Assembly (NCBI GenBank): GCA_964035545.1 | Contig: OZ037766.1 | Span: forward strand, 9,929,722 to 9,993,721 | Reading direction: 5' to 3' | Source: Bugula neritina | Lineage: Eukaryota > Bryozoa > Gymnolaemata > Cheilostomatida > Bugulidae | Length of the DNA stretch: 64,000 nucleotides | In this document: positions 41,501 to 52,704 of the stretch, one piece after another | How positions within the stretch are numbered: position 1 is the stretch's first letter | How the letters are laid out: the number at the start of each line of letters is the position of its first letter | The notes under the pieces: model-generated | What the model was told of the DNA's origin: nothing | The model's database searches: none | The model's input: only the letters and a program-made list of their open reading frames with translations | Made by a program: the position numbers and the translations under genes

Positions 41501-44500
41501 TGGCAGTAATCAAGTCAGTGAAGCACTTCAGACCATACCTATATGGCAGGAAGTTCCGGCTGCGTACGGATCATGCCTCGCTGATCTGGTTGTGCAGGAG
41601 AGCAGAGCCCTCTAGTCAGGTCGCCCGGTGGCTCGAAATCCTAGCTGAATTCTCGTACCGGATCGAACACCGACCGGGCAAGAGACACAGCAATGCGGAT
41701 GGGTTGAGTCGCCGACCTGACGGAGGTTGCAAACAGTGTCTCAACATCGAGAGGAGGGATGGAGGTCCCCCACGATGCGAGTTGGAGACGCTGGCTCATC
41801 ACGGAGCACCGTTTGACTGGGATCAAGGTCAACTCAGGCAAAGAGTTGATGAGTCCCCGGAGGATGTACAAAACCTCCGCGCCAACCCTGTACTGGCCGG
41901 TAATGTTCGAGAGCTGAAGAAGCTCCAAGAAGAGCTGCCTGGAGTCGTGGCAGACATCTACCGGGCCAAAAGGGAAGGGCGACGACCCAGCGAGGAACGC
42001 ATAAGACAGGGATGCGCCGAGTTCCGGCTATACTGTCAGCGTTGGGACTCGCTGCGGATCGGGCAGGATGGGTTGCTAACCATCTCTCTAGCTGCCAGCG
42101 GCAGACACCCGGAAAGGAAGAGGGTAGTCTGCCCCACAGCCATCCGCCGTGAGTTGATTTGGGATACTCACAAGCAGGCCCACGCAGGGGTCAAGCGAGT
42201 GATATCCAAATTACGACTCCGGTGGTATTGGCCGCAGATGGAGCGTGATGTCCGGCTCAGAGTCAAACAGTGTGAGATCTGCCAGGCCAGTAAGCATAGC
42301 CGCCCCCCTGGTGAAGCAGGACGGCGGAGGCTATATGCTGGTAGGCCCTGGCAAGTAGTCGCTGTAGACCTGGTCGGACCCATGCCCCTGACCCCCAGAG
42401 GCAATAATTGGATCCTAGTACTAACCGACCACTTTACTAGGTGGGCGGATGCTCTGGCTATCCCAGATGCATCAGCCCCAACAGTGGCCAGGGCACTAGA
42501 CCAACACGTATTCTGTTATTTTGGGCTTCCCGAACAGATACACTCTGATCAAGGCGCTCAATTCCAGTCTCAACTGATGAGCGACCTTTGCCACCTCTGG
42601 GGAGTAAATCAGAGCAGGACCACCCCCTACCACCCTCAAGGTAACGGGGTGGTGGAGCGCAACAACCGGATGCTAGGTGATGCGCTCCGGAGTCTCCTCC
42701 TTGGACGAGGTCAAGAGGAATGGGATACGGTGTTGCCGCAAGTCATGCGTGCATACCGTAGCACCCCACACACCAGTACTGGTGAGACCCCAAACCTCTT
42801 GATGCTCGGGAGAGAGACTCGTGTCCCTGACCATCTCACCTATCACGTTCCAGAGCAAGATAACTCAGTCCATGAGTATGCCAGTGAACTAGTGGAACGG
42901 ATGAAGGCCGCACACGAGATACTGCGTCAACAGCAGTGGAAGGTGCGGCACGAAGATTCCGATGAACCACCCCTCTATCAAAGAGGAGATAAGGTGTGGA
43001 TGGTCAATTACCGTAGGCGCCGCGGACAGGCTGATAAGCTGAAGCCTAAGTTCGTAGGCCCCTACGTGGTCGTCGAGGCTATGCCCAATCATACGTACAA
43101 GATTGAGCGCTCAGGACAGGTGTCTATCCAGAATGAGTCTCGCTTGAAACCGTATTGGGCTAGCCCCGGCGGAGTGGGAGAAGCCCCCCCGTTGTTAGAG
43201 CCCAGGAGGCAGACAACAACGCGCGGGCGACGGCGGCATGGACCTGAATACGAAGTGGTCATACCGCGGGAAGAAAACTTGGTGAGAGAGGAGCGGCAGC
43301 TTTTGTCAACAGAAGCGTGTCCGCCACCGCCAAGTCTAATTCCATCACTTCCAGAAACCGAGCCGGTTCCGGAAGTGCAAACCCCCACGGAGGGAGGGGC
43401 TCCATCCGGAGAACAAGAAGAGGTGACTGCTGACGGTGAAGTAGAGACGCCATTAGAGGCCCCTACTAACGAACCGGCAAGCGTGTCACCCCCCCTAGAA
43501 AGGGGACAGCGTACGAGGCAACCCCCCGCATACTTGAAGGACTTCGTATGTGACTGCGTTAAAAGCGGCACACATGAAAGTCTAGGGGAAAACCGTACGA
43601 GAAAAGAATCGAGCAAATGTGGGAGTTGTCAACACCACGGAAATATCAACTTTTGTATCGGCGGAAGTAGAAACAAAATTCATCCGCCGGGTGCACAAAG
43701 TCTTAATCACGCACCCCAACCACGTTGCTCGATCTTTTCATACGCTGATGCAGTCAAGAGTAGACGTGTTTCTAAGCAGTAGTTCAAACCATTTCACATA
43801 TTCAGTATGTCTTACGACAACAGATCGTGGGGTGAGTTAACTATATCTTAATACGAAACTAGATTGCATCGCTCAGCTCTGACTCACTGAGTCAATCGAG
43901 CTGGAGATAGGTTAGTGAAATACCGTAGTAAGAACTCAGTTTGACTTAGAGATTTTTATAATCTCATTGCAATACGGTTCTATCTGACTATTCACTATCA
44001 TTAATCTCTACGAGGTAACTGAATTAGGAGTTGCCAAGCTGTTCAAGCTGACAACACAGCAGTGTACTGTACTAACACTGTTGAAACTTTTTCAGATTAC
44101 ACTCGACCCTCTACCACCAGGGTACGGGATAGAACACTTCCCGCTCCGTATCCGGAGGACTATGCTAGTGGTGACCGGCCTGAGCCACTACGCCGCCGTT
44201 GGCGGTGGGTGTCTCCACAAACCGAAGAAGAAATAGAAACAGCCTGGGGGTCCAGAGGACGGACGAGATGCCAGATCTGTGGTGAAGATTGCGCCTCTCA
44301 CCGTTCCCTTAAACTACACGTCAATGCTCATCTCCTACTAACATTCTGCCCCTGCGGGTACAATGATGTGTATCCCTACCCCGTCACCAGACACAGAGCG
44401 GCGGGCTGTTTCCCTGGAGAAAACTATGTGGTCGACGCTAAGCTGTACCCGGAGTTCCTCACACTTATACGACCTCTGGTGAAGAAGGCCATGCTATTAG

Positions 44501-46085
44501 CCGTTCTGTCCTCGGGGTTCCAACGTGTGTTAGACAACGCCCGCCAACAATCCCCGTTGGTGTCTGACCGCCCTCAAATTACATACACCCCCGAGGAAAT
44601 TACATATCCAGAAGAAGGAGAGATCTCCCCTACACCGGCGAAGAGACGAACCAGGTCCCCCAGTCCACCCTTGCGCCGCAGACGGACACCGTCCCCAGAC
44701 CCAGTACGCCTGGCTACAGTAGAAGAACGCCTCCTACGATTACAAGAAGAGTTCACCCAGCTGGCACCAGATCTACTTAACACTACCACAGGACTCTTCC
44801 AGCTAAAGGGATCCGTATGCCGTATGAAACGGAAACTGCGTACATGCCAAGCCAAGCACCGGCGTGCCCAACAAGGACTCTAGTTAGACTACTCGGAGTA
44901 CTCCAACTCCGCCTCTTGGGAGAAGCCCAGATGTCATGTAAATGTTTGACTGCTTAACAGGTTATCCCCTGTCTAACACCACAGCTAGCTAGTATTCCTC
45001 GTCTATCTACAGCTGGCCAATTGTATGCAACGGATCGTTATAATGACTCTGTCTATTATTATGTCTCTTCCTGTATATTATGTATTATTTTGTCCACTGA
45101 TGTATGCAATTACTATTGAATGTTTTTTTTATATATATATCAGAAAGATGGCTTTCTGCTGGTGGGGGCGGTGTGGTGGTTCGTGGAACTACCAGCAGCA
45201 CAACATGTAGGGTCGCGTAATTGACCCGGAACAATGGATAGCCAATTAGCGTAGTTGATAGTTAGCAGCAATTGTAGTTTCCCGCTGCTAACTCAGTCGA
45301 AGCTAGAGTGTGAAATAGATTAGATGTGTAACTTGTTAGAAATAATGTATCGTGTTTTTATGATGTATAGTTGTGAATAAAATATACTCGTTCACTCGAC
45401 TTAGCCTGGTGCAGTTCTATACTAGATAAATAGACTCTCTGGATAGCATATCAACCCTAATCTGAAAATTATAACAATACATCGATTATTGATTGATGCA
45501 AAACAGCCTTATATCACGTCCCAAAAGCTACATTTAGCTGGCTCAGATATCTGCATGCCTCGCTGTAAAGATTACATAATTTTTGAAGGATAATTTAGCA
45601 TTAATTATTAAATTAGCTCCAAGATCATAGTTTGTGAGTTTTTCAACATTGAAGCATTTTTTCTTGTGAAATGTCACACCAGTATAATATTTTAAATGCT
45701 ATTTAGCAAGACCTAGCCTTCATATTTAAATATAAAAAAGCATTTTAATGCCAATTTATTTAACAGAACCAATTGGCAGGCAATTGGTGATGAAATATAT
45801 TTTTCTGGAAATTAGAACTTCATACAATGAATATATAGTTATTATCAACCAAATATAATAATATAAGTTCTTACTTCTCCAACGGCCTGTAGCTGGTTGT
45901 ATTGCAGAAATAACTTCTGTCAACCTACGTTCAAACGCTTTTAAATCTACAACAAAGTTCAATAATGAATTAACCAACTAAAATACATATGAATGCTATG
46001 ATGATGCAATATAGAAATATCTGAAGAAAAAAACATATGGAACGTTAATAAAAATATTTTCACCTTCTGTTTGTTCATGAGACAT
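35533..46085 (-). CDS. CNEP1R1: CNEP1R1 (TMEM188), nuclear envelope phosphatase regulatory subunit 1; complete, 6 exons
   Basis: Minus-strand exons 46085-46064, 45946-45875, 37661-37588, 37300-37191, 36333-36270 and 35571-35533 all keep phase and give 126 residues (human protein 125). It partners the CTDNEP1/Dullard phosphatase, which dephosphorylates lipin at the ER/nuclear envelope. Exon 1 encodes MSHEQTEG/D. Exon 2 carries the signature [23 protein letters not shown]. Exon 3 has [16 protein letters not shown], within the first membrane span. Exon 4 has the second span plus [13 protein letters not shown]. Exon 5 has [14 protein letters not shown] and exon 6 has [10 protein letters not shown] before TAG. 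The exon 3 donor (CAG|GTTAAA) is weak. Intron 2 (about 8.2 kb) contains the complete Gypsy element in the opposite orientation; without it the intron would be only about 0.7 kb. Confidence 0.95.
37969..37972. repeat. Target-site duplication ATAC (left copy)
   Basis: ATAC directly precedes the 5' LTR. The same four bases follow the 3' LTR at 45477-45480. Ty3/Gypsy elements usually duplicate 4-6 bp. Confidence 0.85.
37973..38277 (+). repeat. 5' LTR of the Gypsy element
   Basis: 305 bp, starting TGTGGTGGTTCG and ending ATTATAACA. It includes AATAAA near 38175, a plausible poly(A) signal. It differs from the 3' copy by G versus T in the GTTGA(G/T)AGTTAG segment. Confidence 0.97.
38279..38296 (+). 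promoter_or_regulatory. Primer binding site, complementary to a tRNA-Leu 3' end
   Basis: TGGTGGCAGCGGTGGGAT begins one base after the 5' LTR. Its reverse complement, ending CCCACCGCTGCCACCA, matches the 3' end (T-arm, acceptor and CCA) of animal tRNA-Leu of the AAG/TAG type, as recalled from known tRNAs. Confidence 0.8.
38309..39262 (+). CDS. gag: Gypsy gag polyprotein (capsid/nucleocapsid), 317 aa
   Basis: ATG 13 bases after the primer site. The N-terminal 60 residues are acidic and variable. Residues 60-200 read as a helical retrotransposon capsid ([39 protein letters not shown]). The nucleocapsid has one CCHC knuckle, CX2CX4HX4C, at residues 282-295 ([14 protein letters not shown]). It binds element RNA and forms the particle. 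A strong splice donor (GAAG|GTGAGC) lies inside the coding region at 38351/38352, 14 codons after the start. Confidence 0.95.
   Translation: METDNAEIQPPAIEGERRDNAVETMPVNHVVEERRVPRELAEDRYRLKAPTFTGEEEVEQFIQEFSDVMDVAQWPPRVALLKLRMALMDKAKPYGLGVDIDNIFASLRARFGLSATDARARLQRLRRDPRTPLREHAAAVMKLAQIAYSDLPPVNRERYTLDAFIASVDDLGLHHQFLARGVTTVEDALTEGEAYLLANQMHKSRGSSRQVEIDRADTAAGQGEETPAAAAVSQLATASKVTQLTDMLAKLIATLTPQNPVSTAPEPMRPSAPPQGETVSFCWECGNQGHFRRYCPFLNQGLNYRGPQMFPPSAGRR
39565..43782 (+). CDS. pol: Gypsy pol polyprotein: protease, reverse transcriptase, RNase H, integrase (1405 aa)
   Basis: The frame is open from 39418 to 43782. Numbered from the GTG at 39565, there is protease DSG at 24-26; RT with [33 protein letters not shown] and catalytic YLDD 454-457; RNase H starting LDTDAS at about 600-605; integrase zinc module His869/His873/Cys903/Cys906; and catalytic Asp935, Asp995 and Glu1031 with the usual 35-residue spacing. 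A GPY-like module ([11 protein letters not shown]) follows, then a long Pro/Glu-rich tail. It copies element RNA to DNA and inserts it. Pol is in a different frame from gag. The same pol frame is open over 39106-39414 but a TAA at 39415-39417 separates that part from the main ORF, so how pol is expressed is unclear. No ATG lies near the start. Confidence 0.96.
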   Translation: MQPHGNSYFLPGKLEGKAVTFLIDSGCTTNLLSRQLFDTLSARVRGEMEAYEGEYGTLADGSCLPFYGIIELTGRVRDQTIQETFIVSQLKEDAILGMPFLKRHGCHIDFSRSAMMMSGRELACVDKFGCPLVGGVQVVRNRTIPGRSRATIHCRVNSSRISGLGVVEGAHEKIQLASSLNQLTEQGEILVQCVNPFTEPIKLPAGSMLGRFHSVQEGDVGPSLGDATEALPRHPIQGRGAVPTHLRELYETASNGCASNRERQAMAKLLRDYGDVFSSGEHDVGLTGIVRHEIPLTAGTVPVRQPTRRLGPEKEKEVSRQIRDLLDRGLIEPAHSAWSSPVVLVRKKDGSWRFCVDYRKLNSVTIQDAYPLPRIDESLDALAGSKYFSTLDLLSGYWQVPLSPDAQEKAAFITRDGLWKWKVLPFGLTSAPATFQRLMEQVLSGLHWKTLLVYLDDVIVISPDFETHVSRLQEVFERLRGAGLKLKPSKCALLQPEVKYLGHVVGRNGVATDPEKVRAVEDWVTPQDLTGLRAFLGLVRYYRQYIPDFAGIAQPLNRLTAKGVTWQWTLVEQEAFDRLKGCLLTAPILAYPDPTLEYILDTDASDQNVGAVLSQVQEGREVVVAYYSKSLSPAERNYCTTRKELLAVIKSVKHFRPYLYGRKFRLRTDHASLIWLCRRAEPSSQVARWLEILAEFSYRIEHRPGKRHSNADGLSRRPDGGCKQCLNIERRDGGPPRCELETLAHHGAPFDWDQGQLRQRVDESPEDVQNLRANPVLAGNVRELKKLQEELPGVVADIYRAKREGRRPSEERIRQGCAEFRLYCQRWDSLRIGQDGLLTISLAASGRHPERKRVVCPTAIRRELIWDTHKQAHAGVKRVISKLRLRWYWPQMERDVRLRVKQCEICQASKHSRPPGEAGRRRLYAGRPWQVVAVDLVGPMPLTPRGNNWILVLTDHFTRWADALAIPDASAPTVARALDQHVFCYFGLPEQIHSDQGAQFQSQLMSDLCHLWGVNQSRTTPYHPQGNGVVERNNRMLGDALRSLLLGRGQEEWDTVLPQVMRAYRSTPHTSTGETPNLLMLGRETRVPDHLTYHVPEQDNSVHEYASELVERMKAAHEILRQQQWKVRHEDSDEPPLYQRGDKVWMVNYRRRRGQADKLKPKFVGPYVVVEAMPNHTYKIERSGQVSIQNESRLKPYWASPGGVGEAPPLLEPRRQTTTRGRRRHGPEYEVVIPREENLVREERQLLSTEACPPPPSLIPSLPETEPVPEVQTPTEGGAPSGEQEEVTADGEVETPLEAPTNEPASVSPPLERGQRTRQPPAYLKDFVCDCVKSGTHESLGENRTRKESSKCGSCQHHGNINFCIGGSRNKIHPPGAQSLNHAPQPRCSIFSYADAVKSRRVSKQ
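44062..44883 (+). CDS. Gypsy third ORF (env position): zinc-finger, Ser/Pro/Arg-rich, coiled-coil protein of unknown function
   Basis: About 270 codons between pol and the 3' LTR. It has no ATG at its 5' end, but a splice acceptor (ACTTTTTCAG) ends at 44095. The frame from there matches the phase left by the donor at 38351 in gag, so the product is probably made from a spliced RNA starting with gag's first 14 codons. A classical C2H2 finger (CX2CX12HX3H, from CQICGEDC) is followed by a CXC...HX4C cluster, then [19 protein letters not shown], which is SR-like and basic, then a helical segment ([17 protein letters not shown]) and a basic tail. There are no signal peptide or membrane segments, so it is not an envelope protein. 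A nucleic-acid-binding accessory role is likely but not shown. Confidence 0.8.
   Translation: MYCTNTVETFSDYTRPSTTRVRDRTLPAPYPEDYASGDRPEPLRRRWRWVSPQTEEEIETAWGSRGRTRCQICGEDCASHRSLKLHVNAHLLLTFCPCGYNDVYPYPVTRHRAAGCFPGENYVVDAKLYPEFLTLIRPLVKKAMLLAVLSSGFQRVLDNARQQSPLVSDRPQITYTPEEITYPEEGEISPTPAKRRTRSPSPPLRRRRTPSPDPVRLATVEERLLRLQEEFTQLAPDLLNTTTGLFQLKGSVCRMKRKLRTCQAKHRRAQQGL
45161..45171 (+). promoter_or_regulatory. Polypurine tract of the Gypsy element
   Basis: GGTGGGGGCGG directly before the 3' LTR. It is purine-rich with two pyrimidine interruptions, in the position where plus-strand DNA synthesis is primed. Confidence 0.65.
45172..45476 (+). repeat. 3' LTR of the Gypsy element
   Basis: 305 bp, one visible mismatch to the 5' LTR, ending AATTATAACA and followed by the ATAC target duplication at 45477-45480. 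Confidence 0.97.
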
Positions 46086-47051
46086 GATATAAAATTAGCT
46101 ACATGAATTTGTCCAAGTATAAACTCTTATTGCCTGACCAATGTGAGTAGATGGGTAAAATTCTTAGTGCCTTGATTACCATGCAGTATCCCTGTTCTAT
46201 AAATAGAAAGGATAAACTTGAGTATTGATATATCATAAAGAATATGAAGAGTTACAAAGGCTAATCCCATATGACTTCATTAGTCTGCCTAGACCTGAAA
46301 ACATCTCAGCAAAATCTAAGCAAAAATTTTGTGGGAAAATTAAAAATGTGAACAAATTTGTTATAACACTTTAGTAAAAATGAAGAGAGACAAGTATATT
46401 CGCTAAGCATGTTATATAGAGTATGTTGATATTTTTTATGTAAATGTAGTCAACTATGTGTGCTGCCTATTTGTAGTTTAACTAGCTTTTTACCTCAACC
46501 TACAATGGATAAAGGGGGCACTGATAGGTCAAAAAGTTTTGAATAGGTTTGAAGAGTAAAGTGTTAAATTCCGTTATATCAGCATTATCATCAAACATGA
46601 TGAGTTTTTTTAGAATATGACTTCACTTCACAGCTTTATTATGGACATGCATGTTGTGTTGTTATTTCCAGGGATAAAATTTGCTAAAAAATTTAGAGAT
46701 AAAATTTAGCTAAAATTGTAGATTTGACTAAATTGAAAATTTTTAATTGACTTGCTGCAAGTTGTTTAAATATAAGAAACTTTAAAGCCAAAAATTTATC
46801 AACAGAATATTTAGCTTCCACAGTCGGTGCTAAAAAAATAAATTGGTTAACATATACATAGCTCTTTAATAAAAATGTAAAGTAATTCGAGCGATTCACA
46901 ATCATTTCAATGCTGTTGGACAAAATCAAAAGTCGTAATGAGATGACATTTAACTCTTATGGTTATGGTTACTTTCAATATTATTTCTTGAAAGTGAATG
47001 CTAGCAAATTATAAAATCTTTTAAGTAACTCACAAATTTATTTGTATTTAT

Positions 47052-47480
47052 TGTAATGGATTTTGGGGTTACCTCTTAAAGCTGTCTTTTCTTGTAATAA
47101 TATTTTATACGCTTATTTTGCACTCGATAGAATTGCCTTCCCTTACAATAATATTTTATACGTTTTAATTGTTGTCATGTAAACCCAATTTCGGCTGGAG
47201 TCCAGGGCTACGAAGTTCAGGGTGCCGATTCGGGCCGAGATCAGATAGAATATTTTAGAAGTCGCGGCGCCCGATTTCTAGAGTATATAAGGGGGCGGGC
47301 CTGCCATTATAGAACAGCCTACCATTGGAGCCAAAAGAGGACACACCACTGATAGACTTTTACACTTTTCTTCTGCTGCAATCAAGTATTATCTACACCT
47401 AGATATCGTCTTCTCTCTCTTTCATTACGACAAGGAGTCATGTTCTCCAGTTAGCTTTTCCAACCCACAAAACTATCACA
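47052..47480 (+). other. Candidate solo LTR or orphan promoter with TATA box
   Basis: The segment begins TGTAATGGATTTTGGGG, has a GC-rich centre (CGGCTGGAGTCCAGGGC... GTCGCGGCGCCC) and a strong TATA box, AGTATATAAGGGGGCGGG, at about 47280-47297. A CT-rich stretch follows, ending near ACTATCACA. Composition and layout resemble a retrotransposon LTR (U3-TATA-R). No second copy or target duplication was seen, and no ORF follows. Confidence 0.35.
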
Positions 47481-48289
47481 ATATTACTAGGTAGCAACTA
47501 TCCACTGATTTCAGAACTTTTTTAACTAAATGCGTATTTAATTTCCTATTCATAACATTGCATTTACTTAAAGTTGATCATATTTTTGCAAGTCAACAGA
47601 AATTGACTCCAGTACATTCATGTTATTAAATATTATTATAATTGAAATATTTTTAAACATTATTTGATTTAATTTGTTTAGCCATTATCGTTGATTTGAG
47701 GTGACTATGACCTAACCCTACATGTTAAACATGCGTTGTACTTAGTCAATGTTATTACTTATTACCCATGATAAAAACGCACAAGGGTTTATAGTCATCA
47801 TCTATGTGAGTACCCTTGGAAAGGGTTTTTTAAGCAGGCTGCGAAATTTTTCATGGTAAATGAGAAATTATGACTGAATACCCCTCCTAATATCACCAAT
47901 GGCCTTTATTTTCTTCAGGCCACTGACCTCATGTGTACTAAGCCAGTGCTCCAAGCCTTAGACTACAACTGCTCTGAATATAAATGTTTAAATATATTAT
48001 ATACTTGAAAATTGAAATGTAAAATCAAAAGAATCAGTATGATTATTGTTACAATCGATATCATTTAAATGTGATCCTTATAATTATAATGACTGTTTTT
48101 AGCATTTGCCTTAAACTAGCACTTCATCTACTCAGTCTAAAAACAGAGAGAGCCAACAGATTTACTATTGACCTTAGAGTCTAGCCACAAATTTTACTTT
48201 AGAACTAGTCTTACTTTTAGTCGCTACTAAACTTTTCCTTTAACTTTTAAGTTTAGCTGTATACAATTAGTATTACAGTAAATTTTAGT

Positions 48290-49025
48290 TGGATACTAAC
48301 CAAAATCATAATCATTAATTAATGAAATTAGTATTACTATTAGCCTAATACTAACCCTAATATTGATAGTAATAATAGTACTAAGACTTATACGAATACT
48401 AATAGTAATACTATTACTATAACTATTACTTTACTAGGTCTAATAGTAATAGTAATACTAATAGTAAATAATTTACTATTTGAGTATTACTATTAGTATT
48501 ACTATTACTATTAGTATTAACTTCAAACATTAACTACTACTATTAGTATAACTATAAGTATACTTAGTTACTACGTTTACTCTTAGTCTTAGTAATACTT
48601 ATAGCTATACTAATACTAATAGTAATACTAGTAAATGTAATACTCAGTCTCATACCAATACTTATACTGTAATACTAATACTAATAGTAATACAGTATAA
48701 CTATTACTAGTAATACTAATAGTAATACAGTATAACTATTACTAGTAATACTAATAGTAATACTAATAGTAATACTAATAGTATTACTATAACTACTACT
48801 ATTAGACTTAGTATTACTATTACTATTAGTATTACTATAAGTATAACTATTACGATAACTATTAGTATTAGTAATACTAATGCTAATAGTAATACTAATA
48901 GTAAATGTAAATGTAATACTAATACTAATAGTAATAGTAATACTAATAGTTCTAATAGTAATACTAATACTAATAGTAATACTAATACTAATAGAAATAG
49001 TAATACTAATAGTAATTACTAATTA
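48290..49025. repeat. Long TAATAG/TAATAC simple-repeat field
   Basis: Over 700 bp of almost pure AGTAATACTAAT words with switches to the complementary ATTAGTATTACT phase, so hairpins are possible throughout. It includes a tandem duplication of a 35-bp unit containing ACAGTATAACTATTACTAGT near 48680-48755. Confidence 0.9.
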
Positions 49026-50690
49026 GTAATTTTAGAAGATGATGAACTCTTTAAGTTTATTTAATAAAATAATACACGAAAAAAAAAGCTGAAATTAAAC
49101 TTTGCAATCTGATTCAGTATTTCATTTATTTGATTTTATTAATATCATAATTTATAACTATATCAGTATGAGTATAACTGTAGGTATAAGTACAAGTAAT
49201 TTACTATTGAATTTGATTAAAGATTAACGCAACTTTACATAGTGATGGGGACTAAGTTTATTATTATTTATATTGTATAAATTATTGCAATAATATTTTG
49301 TTCGTTGTATGTGGTGGATATTTGGACTAGCAAGGATAAACATCCAGACAATTTTCGATGTGCATTTTTAGAAGATAACTCCAAATAATTCATTAACGCT
49401 TTATCCATTCTGCATTGTGCCCTAACAGTAATTTATTATCAGGTTATCAATGAGATGTTAAATCACGAATTTTAAAATAATTATAGCTTTTTTAATTATG
49501 CAAACCTTTTTGCTTGAAAAGCTTTTGTCAAAGTTTATTAAATTTTTCTATAGCAAAAATGGTACATGAAGATTGTTTTCAAGAATATAAAATGACAGCA
49601 ACATCTATGCTGACAATCTGTCGCTGCAACAGAAAAACACTCACATTACCTCACTAGTTTTTACCAAGTACATTAACTAACAACTGAAGTGAATATAAAT
49701 TTCAACTACTGCTGCTTCTGATTCTTTTCTCTTAGATATATAATATATTATACATATTATACAGATTGCCTCGTAACCAACATAAAATTCACCTTGAAAA
49801 ATGCCCCAAATTTATTGAATGCACAGTAATTCTTCAACTACAGCTGACCCTTATATAATTAGAAGCTAATTGGCCACAGTAATCCTGTTTTGTTTTTGTT
49901 TTCAGAGACGTTCTCTGTGATCATATACTGCATATTAAAAATATATTTTTATAAAATATGTCTTACTTGATGGCAATAAATATTGCAGATTGATATGCTG
50001 AAATCTTATGCGATCTTTATGCACAATTGAGATATTATTGGTCATGTATGCATTTTCCAAGAAAATCTAGTGCATAAATTGCTCAGAACTGTGCGAAAAA
50101 TATTTTACCTCAGTAATTTATAGCTAAATGCACTCTATTCAGCAAGTCGATAGAAGGAAATGCAAAAAACCTCATCTCCAGACCTACACAATTTCCGATT
50201 GCAATGGCCAACCCCAACTCAAAAGTGCATCCATAAATGAGGCTGCAGAGAATTCAACCTCATGACGTTTCTGTTGCACACTTGGTTATATTACTGCCCC
50301 AACATAGTAGTGAAAGCAAAAGAAGTTCCGGGTCCTTCTTTGAGCAATGATATTTAAATATGAACTATTCAAGGGCACTATCTCTAATAAATGGGAAATA
50401 AATTACCTTTTGAACTTTTAGTGCATTTAAAAAATTTTGATTGCATAAGCATTGAGCAGGTTTTACTATTGAAATTTGATCAGCATCTTTCTTTTAATTT
50501 CATGAACACAACAAACTGCTTGGGTTGATAGTTTTCATATTTTATTTGAACATGTTGCGACCTATAAATGTGAACAGTAAACATCAGATATTACACATGA
50601 GCATTTTATACATGTATTACTATCTACTGCCATAGACCAGTCAGAAGTTGTAGATATTCTTCCTTTATCTGCTTTCTTAATTTATTTGTA

Positions 50691-50696
50691 ACAGGG
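50691..50696 (-). promoter_or_regulatory. Candidate actin poly(A) signal (AATAAA on minus strand)
   Basis: TTTATT on the plus strand, 75 nt past the actin stop codon. Confidence 0.45.
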
Positions 50697-50770
50697 TAGA
50701 TGACAAGGTACAAGCTAGAGTTCTCAATATTAATGCAGTTCCAACAACCACAAAAAGATGATTGCACATA

Positions 50771-52597
<1,827 letters not shown>

Positions 52598-52671
52598 TTA
52601 CACCGAGAGCAAAGCAACTAAACGAACAACTTCCAAAAGACTGGACTGTCCTTGATGTGAACGGTTTACGT

Positions 52672-52679
52672 TTATATAC
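52672..52679 (-). promoter_or_regulatory. TATA box of the actin gene
   Basis: The minus strand reads GGTATATAAACG about 95 nt upstream of the actin ATG, so transcription should begin near 52645, leaving a 5' UTR of about 65 nt. Confidence 0.65.
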
Positions 52680-52704
52680 CGCGGTAGCTTTGCCTTGGCT
52701 TTTA

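Larger units (their letters stand above)
37973..45476 (+). mobile_element. Full-length, young Ty3/Gypsy LTR retrotransposon (7504 bp)
   Basis: Two 305-bp LTRs, TGTG...AACA, differ at one position by eye. They are bounded by an ATAC target duplication. Internal order: tRNA-Leu primer site, gag, protease-RT-RNaseH-integrase pol, a third ORF in the env position, and a polypurine tract. Its GC-rich coding sequence stands out sharply from the AT-rich host DNA. It sits inside CNEP1R1 intron 2, antisense to that gene. The near-identical LTRs indicate a very recent insertion, possibly one still capable of moving, although the stop between gag and pol needs an explanation. Confidence 0.97.
46086..50690. 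other. Intergenic region between CNEP1R1 and actin; no gene found
   Basis: It should contain the CNEP1R1 promoter just above 46085. It also holds the LTR-like/TATA segment at about 47052-47480 and the simple-repeat field at 48290-49025. The open frame 46693-46929 (minus) has no recognisable domain. 49.1-50.6 kb is AT-rich sequence with nothing visible. Confidence 0.5.

Noticed and set aside
43089-43616. 175-codon minus-strand ORF in pol
   Set aside because: Shadow of the GC-rich pol C-terminal tail.
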